Positions 45,645 through 55,073 of a stretch of DNA of 64,000 nt are shown here, piece after piece. The stretch is from an uncultured Desulfobacter sp. (GTDB lineage Bacteria > Desulfobacterota > Desulfobacteria > Desulfobacterales > Desulfobacteraceae). The position numbers were made by a program, and so were the translations under genes. Location of the stretch: the NCBI RefSeq assembly GCF_963664415.1, contig NZ_OY761440.1:372001-436000 (forward strand), read 5' to 3'. The notes under the pieces were generated by a model, which was given only the letters and a program-made list of their open reading frames with translations, did no database searches and was not told where the DNA came from. Within the stretch, counting starts at the first letter, position 1. Each line of letters begins with the position of its first letter.

Positions 45645-45727
45645 GGAAGAACGAGCGTGACCTCATCTCAGTGTGACCCTCTACTAATATATAATGAGGA
45701 TAAATACTATGAATAAACGAGGATGTC

Positions 45728-46570
45728 ATGGGTGATATATTTTTTGAGGACCATTATATAAAAGTAGGCAATGTGAATACCCGTTATTGGTTGGCAGGTG
45801 AAAAGGGATCAACCGTAATCCTCCTTCACGGGTTAAATTGTCATGTGGAATTCTGGGAGAAAAATATCGCCGTCCTGGCGCAGGAGCATAGCGTCTTTGC
45901 AGTCGACATAGTGGGATTTGGTCGGACCGATAAGCCCGCTATTGCCTATACATTTCAACAGATGGCCGATTTCGTGATAGACTTCATGAATGCGATGAAT
46001 ATCGATAGAGCCTCCCTTGTGGGACACTCCATGGGTGGAGGTATCACCATGATGGTAGCAGCGCGTGTTCCTGAACGTGTAGAAAAGATCGTTCTCGTGA
46101 ACTCCTCGGGACTAGGCAAAAGGATGTCTTTTCTGGGACGATTGATAACCCTTCCGGTGATCGGAGAGGTTCTGACAAAACCGAGTAGACAAGGTGTAGT
46201 GCGGCAGATGCAGATGTGTTTATACGATCACTCACAGGTAAGTGATGATTTTATCGACCGTGCCGCCGCCATTGGCAAACTTCCTGACAATCAGCGCAGC
46301 GTCCTCTCTGCCCTCCGCGGAGGCTGCAACATATTTGGCATGAAGAAAAAGGTAGTTACCGACTTTTCGGAATGCATCAAAAGAATTAGTGCTCCCATAT
46401 TAGTTATATGGGGTCGGCAAGATCGCATCAATCCCGTTTCCGATGGAGAGGCCGCTGTTGAAAGAATGGGCGACGTCAGACTTCACATCATTGATCAAGC
46501 GGACCATTTTTCGCAGATCGACCAACCCGGAGAGTTCAACGCGACAGTGCTCGATTTTCTGAGAGATTGA
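45728..46570 (+). CDS. Alpha/beta-hydrolase
   Basis: 280 residues. Oxyanion HGLNCHVEFW, nucleophile elbow LVGHSMGGGITM (Ser about 97), acid in IWGRQDRINPVS and His in DQADHFSQID complete the triad. No signal peptide. Substrate unknown; the family includes esterases, C-C hydrolases and haloperoxidase-like enzymes. It starts 84 bases after attC-like site A, compatible with having been the first gene of the following cassette or segment. Confidence 0.85.
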   Translation: MGDIFFEDHYIKVGNVNTRYWLAGEKGSTVILLHGLNCHVEFWEKNIAVLAQEHSVFAVDIVGFGRTDKPAIAYTFQQMADFVIDFMNAMNIDRASLVGHSMGGGITMMVAARVPERVEKIVLVNSSGLGKRMSFLGRLITLPVIGEVLTKPSRQGVVRQMQMCLYDHSQVSDDFIDRAAAIGKLPDNQRSVLSALRGGCNIFGMKKKVVTDFSECIKRISAPILVIWGRQDRINPVSDGEAAVERMGDVRLHIIDQADHFSQIDQPGEFNATVLDFLRD

Positions 46571-46662
46571 TGGATCAAAAAAGCAGTGGCTCCTTCGACA
46601 GTGGACAATGATAACGCTGGATAAAACGCGAAAAAAGCGCACAACAATTTTCTACACCTGAT

Positions 46663-46785
46663 ATGATAAAACAAAACCGTATGAGAGAGCATATTGAATG
46701 GGCTGACGATCACGGATGCTTGGATATCGTTGCCCGGTATTTGGAAAATTCACCAGAAGAAGCTTGGTTTCATGTTGGAGAATAA
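46663..46785 (+). CDS. Small ORF of unknown function
   Basis: 40 residues (MIKQNRMREHIEWADDHGCL, then DIVARYLENSPEEAWFHVGE); an internal ATG at 46681 is the alternative start. No convincing ribosome site, but composition is protein-like and the next gene begins 10 bases downstream. No family recognised. Confidence 0.4.
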   Translation: MIKQNRMREHIEWADDHGCLDIVARYLENSPEEAWFHVGE

Positions 46786-46795
46786 CCTTTAATCT

Positions 46796-47233
46796 ATGCT
46801 TAAAATAAAGCCGCCATTATATATGATTGGGAAAAAAGTCTACTGCTGGCGGTGCGAAACAAAAATGACGGTCATAGCGCTTTTAGCCCCTCAGGTTGAA
46901 AATGCATATGATGAAGTCTATACCATTTCAGGTATTAAAAAGATACCCGACAATGTCAGATTTTTTATTCAAAGCAAAGTCCCAACATTTCTTTTCAGAT
47001 ACTCCAAAACAGTGGAGGGAAAATATTTTGCAAACACCTGCCCTCGTTGCAAAGTGATTTATGGTGACTTCTTTTTGCATGATGAACCTGGGGCGCCTTT
47101 CTTTCCAGCTAATGAGGAAGATGCCAAGCTGCTATATATCAAAGAGATTCCATTGGATGAACCTATTGAGATTGAAGGGGGAGCTGGATCTGGAACAGGA
47201 GAAATGATTCTGAAGCATGGCATCAGGGTTTAG
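46796..47233 (+). CDS. Hypothetical protein with zinc-ribbon-type Cys pairs
   Basis: 145 residues. Two CxxC pairs, CWRC (residues 18-21) and CPRC (81-84), could hold one zinc ion; between them lies a beta/alpha stretch (TVIALLAPQVENAYDEVYT). The C-terminal part is acidic. No membrane segment. I do not recognise the family. It lies 104 bases before the HARE-HTH protein and may belong to the same unit. Confidence 0.6.
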   Translation: MLKIKPPLYMIGKKVYCWRCETKMTVIALLAPQVENAYDEVYTISGIKKIPDNVRFFIQSKVPTFLFRYSKTVEGKYFANTCPRCKVIYGDFFLHDEPGAPFFPANEEDAKLLYIKEIPLDEPIEIEGGAGSGTGEMILKHGIRV

Positions 47234-47337
47234 CATCTTTTCTTGATAAATTGTGCATGCCTGTCCTATGACCCAATGTGAAACAATTATTGGAAAAAAG
47301 TGATGGTTATTCGGTGCAAAATTTGCTGAAAATATAA

Positions 47338-49641
47338 ATGGATAAAAATAATACAACATATTCAGATACGGATTCTAAACAAAGCACCCACTCTTATGAT
47401 GTCCCAAATAAGAATGACAAAAATATTTTTAAACAATTTGTCATGGAATCGGGTTTATCTGTCCGGGCGACCAATGTCCTTTTAAACAATGTCGAAACTT
47501 TGGAAGCATTTGAACTGTTGACCGAGGAAAGTTTATCTGTACTCCCCAATAGTGGTAGAAAAACTGTTCGGGAGATTATAAATTTTTTGAATGCGCTAAG
47601 ATTGCAAGGGGAGATACAGGCACCTATTTCAATAGAGGAATTGTTTTTAGAACCACCTATTGATTCCACCATAGAAATGTTGCCCATTTTTTCCAATAAA
47701 CCGCTTCATCATATAACAGTAAAAGATCTGCATCCGGATTTCCAAGGAACAGTCAAATTAGAAGACATTAATTTGTCCCACAGGACATTTTATAATCTCC
47801 TCAATCAGGGCCAAAAAGAAACCATCGGGGATGTCATGTTAATGACATCTACAGACCTCTTGTCATTAAAAAATTTTGGAAAAAAGAGTTTGAATGAAAT
47901 TAAGGATGTCATTCGATCTCTTTGCAGGACGGGCAGCTACACCCCAAAGCACCAGGCAATCGAATCCATTTTGATGGATTACAGCAGTTATGAAAATTTG
48001 ATTTCAAGTTACAGTCAGTGGTGTCTAAAAAGCAAACGAAATCAATTATTGATACAGAGCATGTTTCTTTTTGATTCCGAAAAAGCACCGACATTAGAGG
48101 CGGTCGGACAGCAATTCGGCCTTACCCGCGAACGGGTCCGACAGATTTTTAATAAGGCGATCAGGCAATTCAAGCATACCGCGAATATCAGTAAACTTGA
48201 TAAATTCTGGGTGAATTTGGATAAAGCTATTGCCAATGGCGGGGGCATTATCCATTTTAAAGATTTACCGAGGGCATTAAAGAATACTTTCGATTGGCCA
48301 TCAGCCCCCAATGCTTATGCTTTGGGGCAATTCTTAAGTATCTGGGAGAAAGGTTCAACCTACAAAGACCCGAATGATTTGATCACAGCAGACTGTGACT
48401 GTTTGTCCTGTGAAACACCTACGGATTTTTTTAAAGCGCTTGATTTTTCAGAGCATGATTCTTTTCATGTGGCGGTTCTCGGATCAAGGCTTGGGGCTTT
48501 TTGCCAAAGGGAATGCCCCTGGAACCATTCAAAAGAAACATTTCACAAAGCATTTATTGAACAACAGGTAAAGGACTTCAACGGGCTGGTGCTTCATGAA
48601 GATCTGGTTTTAACCCGGGAAAAGTGGCTTGAAACCCATTGCACAAAGCTTGAAGATGTAGTCTGCCATGTGCTTGAAAGCTATGGCAAACCCATGCATT
48701 TCACAGAAATTGCAAACTACATTCGTAAGAAAAACCCCAATTTCAAAGACTTATCCGATCATAATCTTCATGCCGCCGTTATACGATATGATTCTTTTAA
48801 AATTGCCGATCGCGGAACTTATGGGTTGGCATCCTGGGGGCTAAATTATCGATCCGTTTCAACAGCCATTGAAGAATTTTTAGATGCCAAAGGTTTGCCA
48901 CAGCGCAGGCAGCAAATCATTCGTCATCTGGATGGGGAATTTAACGATGGGAATATTACTGCAGCGCTGATGTTTGAAACCCGTTTTAAAAGTATTGGTG
49001 ACGGCATTTACGATCGGCAGGGAACCTGGCAGAAAAGAACGCTGGAAGAATTTATCCGGCTTTTGCCTGAAACCGTGGCTCAGTTCGTCTGCTATTTTAC
49101 CGGCAGGAACAACACTTCTTACAAACTGGTGATGGCCTATATTTTTATCCGCAGCATGGATGATGCCGGTGCCATTCACCTGCACAAGCTTAAAACCATG
49201 TTTTATAATTTTTATCTGTCCCGGCATAAAAAAGGCCTTGTGGTTGAATCAGATTCTGCCACCATGCACCGCATTGATGAGTTGGACAAAAATGAGATCA
49301 TCAATCTTGCCAGTAGAAGACCTTTAGAAAGTTTTTTAGGCTCCGGCTATTTTACCATGTTTTCCCAGAATGGCAGGAAACTGCAACTGACCGATACGGT
49401 ATTGAAGCCGCTTGACGATGCCAAGCGGGATATTTTGCTGATCACCATCTTAAAGGCGGTGGATGATTATTTTTCAGCCCTTGCCCCACCAAACGTGATT
49501 TATGAAACAGAACCTGAAGCGCCCTCCAACGTTTCGGAATCCGGCATTGAAGCAGGGAGTTCTTTTGTAAATACACCGCCTGACAATCCTGTTGTACGGG
49601 TTCATATCAAAAAGAAACGGCGGGGAAAAATTAAACTATGA
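47338..49641 (+). CDS. HARE-HTH protein with RNAP alpha-CTD-like and sigma-4-like domains
   Basis: 767 residues. Two RNA-polymerase alpha-CTD-like helix-hairpin-helix units (about 38-90, LSVLPNSGRKTVREIINFL, and about 145-198, LSLKNFGKKSLNEIKDVIRS), a sigma region-4-like helix-turn-helix (about 250-280, LEAVGQQFGLTRERVRQIF), and a HARE-HTH winged helix (about 438-500, VLESYGKPMHFTEIANYI ... RGTYGLASWG). A further winged-helix-like stretch follows (about 505-560). Such architectures occur near DNA-modification and restriction loci and were proposed to read modified bases. Its stop overlaps the next start by 4 bases, so it is the first gene of the brxP operon. Role as regulator or modified-DNA sensor is inferred. 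Confidence 0.8.
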   Translation: MDKNNTTYSDTDSKQSTHSYDVPNKNDKNIFKQFVMESGLSVRATNVLLNNVETLEAFELLTEESLSVLPNSGRKTVREIINFLNALRLQGEIQAPISIEELFLEPPIDSTIEMLPIFSNKPLHHITVKDLHPDFQGTVKLEDINLSHRTFYNLLNQGQKETIGDVMLMTSTDLLSLKNFGKKSLNEIKDVIRSLCRTGSYTPKHQAIESILMDYSSYENLISSYSQWCLKSKRNQLLIQSMFLFDSEKAPTLEAVGQQFGLTRERVRQIFNKAIRQFKHTANISKLDKFWVNLDKAIANGGGIIHFKDLPRALKNTFDWPSAPNAYALGQFLSIWEKGSTYKDPNDLITADCDCLSCETPTDFFKALDFSEHDSFHVAVLGSRLGAFCQRECPWNHSKETFHKAFIEQQVKDFNGLVLHEDLVLTREKWLETHCTKLEDVVCHVLESYGKPMHFTEIANYIRKKNPNFKDLSDHNLHAAVIRYDSFKIADRGTYGLASWGLNYRSVSTAIEEFLDAKGLPQRRQQIIRHLDGEFNDGNITAALMFETRFKSIGDGIYDRQGTWQKRTLEEFIRLLPETVAQFVCYFTGRNNTSYKLVMAYIFIRSMDDAGAIHLHKLKTMFYNFYLSRHKKGLVVESDSATMHRIDELDKNEIINLASRRPLESFLGSGYFTMFSQNGRKLQLTDTVLKPLDDAKRDILLITILKAVDDYFSALAPPNVIYETEPEAPSNVSESGIEAGSSFVNTPPDNPVVRVHIKKKRRGKIKL

Positions 49642-51227
49642 GCCAGAAAACAGTGAAAAGAACCTTTTGGTGCGATACCTGCCATGTGCCATTGATGGGA
49701 GATACCTGCCATGCCTGCGGGTCGGCGGGCCGGGATATCTGTTCCGCCACCCTGGTGCCGGTATTTTCTCCCGAGCTGAGATACTTAAAAAAACAGGTTG
49801 ACTCATCCCTTCACCCGCTCTTGAAAGAGGGGGAAATCTGGATATCCCCGGGCAACTGCACCTACTTTTGCCAGGGAATCCCTGTATTAAAGCTTGTGGC
49901 CGGAAACGGCAAGGCAACAATATTGAATCCGCCTGAACAGATCAGACCGTTGCATCGATCAAAAAAGAAATGGCTGCACACCCTGAAAAAAGCCAATAAA
50001 GGGGTTATGGAACACTTGCAATACGAGGCAGAGGATTTCATCCGAAGCACCATAGCTTCTTTTAAAGGAAAAACCGCCATGGTCTCCTTTTCCGGGGGCA
50101 AGGATTCCACGGTGGTGTCCCATCTTGTCATGAGTGCCCTTGGCAGAAGCGATGTTTTGCATATTTTTGCAGATACCAGCATTGAGTTTCCAGATACATA
50201 TCAATACATAAAGGAGTTTCAGCGCCGGCACCCGCTGACCCCGTTTATCCGCAGCCGTTCAAAACTGGATTTTTTCAAGACAGCCAGACAAATCGGGCCG
50301 CCCAGCCGGATCTTACGCTGGTGCTGCACCACCCACAAGACCAATCCGTTGTCCGGTTTAATTGACAGCATGAGTCCGGAAAAAGGGGTTCTGACATTTG
50401 ACGGGGTCAGAAAGGCGGAATCTACCAGAAGGTCAAGCTACCCCCGCATCTCGGACAAGCACAAAATTGCACGCGAAATATTGGCTAGCCCTATTATAGA
50501 ATGGTCTGATTTTGCGGTATGGCTTTATCTTCTGGCCCACGAACTTACGTTTAACCAGGCCTATAAATATGGATTCAGGCGGGTCGGCTGCCTGTATTGC
50601 CCCTTTAACAGCGACTGGTCACAGAACATGATCAAATACCACTATCCGGCCAAAGGTAAAAAATGGCAGCGGTTTTTAAAGGATCAGGCCGTACGGATGA
50701 ACCATCCCAATCCTGAAAATTTTGCCGACCAGGGATGGCGCGCCAGGGCCGGGGGGCGGGGGCTGGATCACTATAAAACTGTTCTTGAAACTACACCATG
50801 CATTTTATCCGACAATGCAGTAATGTACCAGCTGGTTAATGGCAGTATCCGCCTGGTGCATCACTTTTTACGTCCGCTGGGACCCCAATCCATGGTCAGC
50901 AAGGATGACTTTTCTCTGGTTTTTCTGATCCATGACCTTAAAACCAATGCGATATTGGCCAGTGTGGAGGTGGGATTTGAAGATCATGCGGTCAGGGTCA
51001 ATTATCTGCTCAAAAAATGGCGTCGACTTTTCCAGCAGCGCATTGAAAAACAGTTAAAAAAGCTGCAGGTCTGTATTTTCTGCGGGGCCTGCGCTGCAAA
51101 ATGCAAAACAAAAGCCCTTGAGGCAGATGGTCATTTTATTATAGATCATGATAAGTGCAAGAGCTGTTTGGCTTGTGTTAAACACCGATGCCCTGCCCTT
51201 GATTCATTAATTAAAAAAGGAAAGTAA
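49638..51227 (+). CDS. brxP: PAPS-reductase-family protein with zinc ribbon and ferredoxin domain (BrxP-like)
   Basis: 529 residues. N-terminal zinc ribbon (C12, C15, C24, C27), a PUA-like region (about 40-100), then the adenylate-binding PP-loop SGGKDST at 152-158 and the WCCTTHKTNP region of PAPS-reductase/ATP-pyrophosphatase enzymes, and a C-terminal two-cluster ferredoxin (CIFCGACAAKC and CKSCLACVKHRC). Related DndC/SspD enzymes put sulfur into DNA; the BREX type 4 protein BrxP is of this family. The gene is followed by DUF4007, YhcG and, beyond insertions, a BrxL fragment, which favours BREX type 4. A phosphorothioation-type role is the alternative. Confidence 0.7.
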   Translation: MSQKTVKRTFWCDTCHVPLMGDTCHACGSAGRDICSATLVPVFSPELRYLKKQVDSSLHPLLKEGEIWISPGNCTYFCQGIPVLKLVAGNGKATILNPPEQIRPLHRSKKKWLHTLKKANKGVMEHLQYEAEDFIRSTIASFKGKTAMVSFSGGKDSTVVSHLVMSALGRSDVLHIFADTSIEFPDTYQYIKEFQRRHPLTPFIRSRSKLDFFKTARQIGPPSRILRWCCTTHKTNPLSGLIDSMSPEKGVLTFDGVRKAESTRRSSYPRISDKHKIAREILASPIIEWSDFAVWLYLLAHELTFNQAYKYGFRRVGCLYCPFNSDWSQNMIKYHYPAKGKKWQRFLKDQAVRMNHPNPENFADQGWRARAGGRGLDHYKTVLETTPCILSDNAVMYQLVNGSIRLVHHFLRPLGPQSMVSKDDFSLVFLIHDLKTNAILASVEVGFEDHAVRVNYLLKKWRRLFQQRIEKQLKKLQVCIFCGACAAKCKTKALEADGHFIIDHDKCKSCLACVKHRCPALDSLIKKGK

Positions 51228-51230
51228 GAA

Positions 51231-52118
51231 TTGGCAAAATTTGAGTTTGGTTTTGAAGAAGCATGGTTTCGACTGATTATAAAAAAACTGCCGGATCATC
51301 CGGATCTGTTCCTGCCCCGTGAAGTTGAGAAAGCCCAGGCCATCCTTCGCGTGGGAAAGTTGAAAGTCGGTGCGGCAAGGGCATGGGCGGAAAATACAGG
51401 CCTCATTTTAAAAAAGAAAAACGAATTTATCCTTTCCCCTTTAGGGCAACTCATTGCCCTGCACGACCCGGACCTTGAAGAGGACGGTATCTGGTGGCTG
51501 ATCCATTATCATTTGGCACGTTCCGGCAGTCCTGCATGGTTTTATGCGTTTTATTTCAATCAGTTTGATATGGATGAATTCAGCCGGGAAGAGTTTGAAA
51601 GCCAGGTGCGGGCCTATTGGGATGATACCCATGAAAAACCAATGACCGACAGTGTTTTTCACAAACTGATTTTTTCACCTTTTAAGCAGGTCTTTGAAGG
51701 TACCCGCTTAGGGGATACGTTCGGGTTCTGGCAGACAAATGAGGACGGCAATTTTTGGAGAAGTGCTTTTAGCTCCATACCCGTTCCCAAAGAGATCCTG
51801 GCGTATGCCTTGGTCGATTGGGGAAAACAGAACGATCGCCAGTCGGTTCATCTTGAGAAGTTGCTTGAACCCGGCGGCATCGGCAGAATTTTCAGACTGG
51901 AACGGGATACACTGGATACGCTGCTGGTTGATATCGGGGAGGTCTATCAAAAACAGGTTGGATGGATTAGCCATACAGCAGGGCTCAATTCAGTATCCAT
52001 TACAGACATACCGCCGCTTGCACTGGTCAGTGCTTATTACTATGAACTGGATGGCGAAGAACCGGCTGATGCCCTGAAAAAAGGCATGCAAGAAGCCAGC
52101 GCGTTTATGAAAAAATAA
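51231..52118 (+). CDS. DUF4007 protein
   Basis: 295 residues from a TTG at 51231, 3 bases after the brxP stop and preceded by AAAGGAAAG. N-terminal part FEFGFEEAWFRLIIKKL, a winged-helix-like segment (about 25-75), DPDLEEDGIWWLIHYHLAR and SPFKQVFEGTRLGDTFGFW. DUF4007 genes sit next to PAPS-reductase-family genes in DNA-modification and BREX-like loci, as here. Probably DNA-binding; function not known. Confidence 0.75.
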   Translation: MAKFEFGFEEAWFRLIIKKLPDHPDLFLPREVEKAQAILRVGKLKVGAARAWAENTGLILKKKNEFILSPLGQLIALHDPDLEEDGIWWLIHYHLARSGSPAWFYAFYFNQFDMDEFSREEFESQVRAYWDDTHEKPMTDSVFHKLIFSPFKQVFEGTRLGDTFGFWQTNEDGNFWRSAFSSIPVPKEILAYALVDWGKQNDRQSVHLEKLLEPGGIGRIFRLERDTLDTLLVDIGEVYQKQVGWISHTAGLNSVSITDIPPLALVSAYYYELDGEEPADALKKGMQEASAFMKK

Positions 52119-52138
52119 ACCGATGGAACTTAAACTTT

Positions 52139-53242
52139 ATGGACAGCAATGATCAGCAATTAAATTTTCAATATCTTGTCAGCACTATTCAAGCCGTTCA
52201 CCAAGATCTGGCATCCAGCGCCGGCAAGGCGGTGAATGTCAGTTTAAGTCTTAGAAACTGGCTGATTGGTTGTTATATCAGTGAGTATCAATTGAATGGC
52301 GTGGACCGGGCAGGATATGGAGATCAGCTGTTTGCAAAGCTGGCCCAAAAACTGACAGGTATCAGCAATTGCAATCGCCGCCAACTTTACCGGTATTTGA
52401 AATTTTACCGGCTTTATCCCCAGATTGTGGGGACACTGCCCCCACAATTTCAAAATTATCTGCCTCTAAATCTGAAAGGTCAAAAAGTGGGGACGTCCCC
52501 ACTTTTGACGACATCGGCGGAAACGTTGCTGCAATGTCTTTCATACAGCCATATCGATCTGCTCGTCGATCTGGATGATGATACCAAGCGCATTTTTTAT
52601 GAAATTGAATCCGTCCGTGGGGGGTGGTCGGTCAGAGAGCTGAGACGTCAAATCAGCAGCCTGTATTATGAACGGGCAGGCCTGTCACATGATAAAAATA
52701 AGCTGGCAAAGATCGCGGATCAATTTTCAAAGAAAACAGACTGCCACTTTTCGGTGCGAGACCCGTATGTGTTTGAGTTTTTAGGCCTTACGCCCGCTGA
52801 AGTGATGACGGAGAGCCATCTTGAAGCCCAGTTGATCGAAAAAATTCAGGAATTCCTGCTGGAACTGGGCCATGGGTTCTGTTTTGAATCCAGGCAGAAA
52901 CGTATTCTTATCGGCGGGGAACATTTTTTTGTTGATCTGGTGTTTTATCACCGTATCCTCAAATGCCATATTCTTGTTGAATTAAAGCTGGAAAGCTTTA
53001 ACCATGAGAATATCGGCCAGCTCAACACCTATGTGAGCTGGTTTAAAAAACACATGATAACAGAAGGTGATAACCCGCCTATCGGCATCCTGCTGTGCAC
53101 GGACAAAAACCATGCGTTGGCTGAATATGCCCTGGCTGGTATGGACAATCACCTTTTTGTATCCAAATATATGCTGCAACTGCCCAAAAAAGACGAAATG
53201 GAAAAATTTATCGAGGAAAAAATCAAAGAAATAGGACCCTGA
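52139..53242 (+). CDS. YhcG-type PDDEXK nuclease (DUF1016), intact copy
   Basis: 367 residues. DUF1016 N-terminal helical domain (SLRNWLIGCYISEYQ, RRQLYRYLKFYRLYPQI) and C-terminal nuclease core: RQKRILIGGEHFFVDLVFYH, CHILVELKLESFNHENIGQ with the E-x-K, and IGILLCTDKN. It holds an inserted-looking stretch at about residues 100-125 (QNYLPLNLKGQKVGTSPLL) that contains two palindromes in the DNA. It lies 20 bases after the DUF4007 gene, so is part of that operon. Distinct from the interrupted copy at 42051. Confidence 0.85.
   Translation: MDSNDQQLNFQYLVSTIQAVHQDLASSAGKAVNVSLSLRNWLIGCYISEYQLNGVDRAGYGDQLFAKLAQKLTGISNCNRRQLYRYLKFYRLYPQIVGTLPPQFQNYLPLNLKGQKVGTSPLLTTSAETLLQCLSYSHIDLLVDLDDDTKRIFYEIESVRGGWSVRELRRQISSLYYERAGLSHDKNKLAKIADQFSKKTDCHFSVRDPYVFEFLGLTPAEVMTESHLEAQLIEKIQEFLLELGHGFCFESRQKRILIGGEHFFVDLVFYHRILKCHILVELKLESFNHENIGQLNTYVSWFKKHMITEGDNPPIGILLCTDKNHALAEYALAGMDNHLFVSKYMLQLPKKDEMEKFIEEKIKEIGP
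52483..52506. repeat. Perfect 24-bp palindrome inside the YhcG gene
   Basis: Twelve-base arms (AAAGTGGGGACG-type, centred between 52494 and 52495) mirror one another without mismatch. A second inverted repeat of similar wording (ATTGTGGGG against CCCCCACAAT) lies about 60 bases upstream, at 52424-52449. Both are in the open frame and encode VGT/P-rich residues absent from the other yhcG in the window. Confidence 0.8.
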
Positions 53243-53245
53243 ATC

Positions 53246-53512
53246 ATGTCCATTCAAGAACAATTACTGGAAAAATGGCAACACTGCCGTGACAAACGAT
53301 ATCCGGTGCTCCTCATTATCACCGCGCCTTTGGATACCTTTTTCCCCATAGAGCATATCGAAGAACTTGTCGATATCCTGCAGGCAAAGGTGCTCAACTT
53401 TAAGCAACGATATCAAAAAAAGCTCAACGAATTTTTAACCTGGCAGAGCGTGCGTGATGAGATCTACAAAGCTGCCAATAACAATATTGTTATACAGGAG
53501 TTTCGTGGTTAG
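53246..53512 (+). CDS. Small protein at the end of the brxP operon, possibly truncated
   Basis: 88 residues. It starts 3 bases after the YhcG stop. Begins MSIQEQLLEKWQHCRDKRYP, then a hydrophobic strand (VLLIITAPLDTFF) and a helical, charged second half. There is no P-loop. The gene ends a short way before the IS1634-type element, so the native C-terminus may have been lost. I do not recognise it; in a complete locus the next genes would be brxC and pglZ. Confidence 0.5.
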   Translation: MSIQEQLLEKWQHCRDKRYPVLLIITAPLDTFFPIEHIEELVDILQAKVLNFKQRYQKKLNEFLTWQSVRDEIYKAANNNIVIQEFRG

Positions 53513-53553
53513 ACCTGCATGGCCCGGTGAAAGCCTTGCCTGGCGGGCGCAAT

Positions 53554-55073
53554 TCAGGTAACAGGTTGTAAGACCCCACCTTCATTAATATGATGGCCAA
53601 AGGCCGATAGGACTTCGGCCTGGGTCTTACTCGGCGTCTCAAGGCGCCTGGTCGGTTTTCTTGCCCCTTTCGGCAAAGTCAGAATAGAATGTAGATGCTT
53701 CATATCATCCATGACGTTCTCTGCTGTCCGTTCAATTCCGGCGCTCTTTAGTTTTAATTCAATTCGACGCAGGTAAGCCATGGCGGCCACACATGTAAAT
53801 AAATGACATTTAATTTTGCTGTCAGTCCAGTGCCGGATCGGCTGCACACCTACTAAGTCTTCATTCTTACTGAGACGGAAGCGGTCTTCAACTTGCCATC
53901 GATCTAAACTCGCTTCAATAATATCTTTTGTCGCCCAGTCCGTATTATCTGTGATGATAATATTTTTACCGAACATCAGCTTTTTTTGCTTCACTATATA
54001 TGGATCTTTTCGGAAGCTCATATTCAAGCCGTTTGCTGATGTTTCAAAATTCAGAGTAAATAAATCGGGGGCCATGTGAAGCCTTTGACACAATCGGATA
54101 TATCTGGCTTGTACGTCCTCAGCTTTCTTCCAGTGAGCTGCTCCTTCTTTAACCTTCGTTCTCATTGCAAGCAATTCCTGTCGGATCGTATCAAGCTTGC
54201 TCTCAAAGGTGTATGATTTCTTTCGGGCTGTCCTGGGATTATAAGTTATGATAACGCTCCGCTCCTTGCCCCAGTATTCTTTTTTAGTTCGATATGCCAA
54301 TTGACACTCTTCCCGGCGCTCTTCATCAATCAGTCTTCTGTTGCGGGCAGTATCTGCAATTTCAAACCGGTCGAGTGGGGTAGCCGCAAGCTCCTGGGCA
54401 AAATAAGTGGAATATGTCGTAATAAAATGGACTCTGGAATGCTCGTCAATCCAGGTGTAATTCCCTTCAGAATTCATTCCTTTGTCAATAACGATTGTAA
54501 GTCGCTCTTTGGTATTGTTCAGGTCGCATGCCACCCTAAACATTTCTTCCATGATTGATTCAAAGTGCTTGCTATCATGAATATTGCCTGGGTAAATCGA
54601 ATAAAATAAAGGGAGTCTGGTGTCTCGTGCAACCAAAAGGCCGAGGCCGATCTGTCTGAGATGATGCCTGCCTTCCTTGTTTTTACCTCTGCACGCAATT
54701 TTCGACAAAGTTTGGCTTCCCATGAAGGTATAATAATTAGTGGTATCAAATAACAGACAATCAGACGAAGGCTTTTCGACCTGCCATAATCGTCTGAAGA
54801 ACTTCGATATGATCGTGTTTAAGGTTTTTCATCAACTCGGTCCCACTTGTCCCAGTATCGTTTGCATGAGAGTTCGTTTAGATCGACAGGGCGTATATGC
54901 TGGATCGCGGTTCTCTTATACCAATCCGATAATTTGTTTTTACTGACGGTCTCAATCATGCGATTCCAGACACAATAAAGGAAATATTCCCCTATTGAAG
55001 GTCCTTGGCACTGGGCCTCTAACATTCGGATAATCAGGGCATCTTGTTCAAAGCGCCAGTTTAACTTGTTGGT
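53554..55073 (-). pseudogene. IS1634-type transposase, 5'-truncated and frame-broken
   Basis: The main frame (53554 up to about 54828) encodes the DDE part of an IS4-superfamily/IS1634 transposase: LLFDTTNYYTFMGSQTLSK, GLLVARDTRLPLFYSIYPGN, TIVIDKGMNSEGNY and DRWQVEDRFRLSKNEDLVGV. Upstream residues (MLEAQCQGPSIGEYFLYCVW, down to WDKWDRVDEK) are in the next frame (54819-55073); the joint needs a -1 shift at five A (54825-54829, complement). The first part of the protein is missing because the IS1-like element abuts at 55074. Confidence 0.8.
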
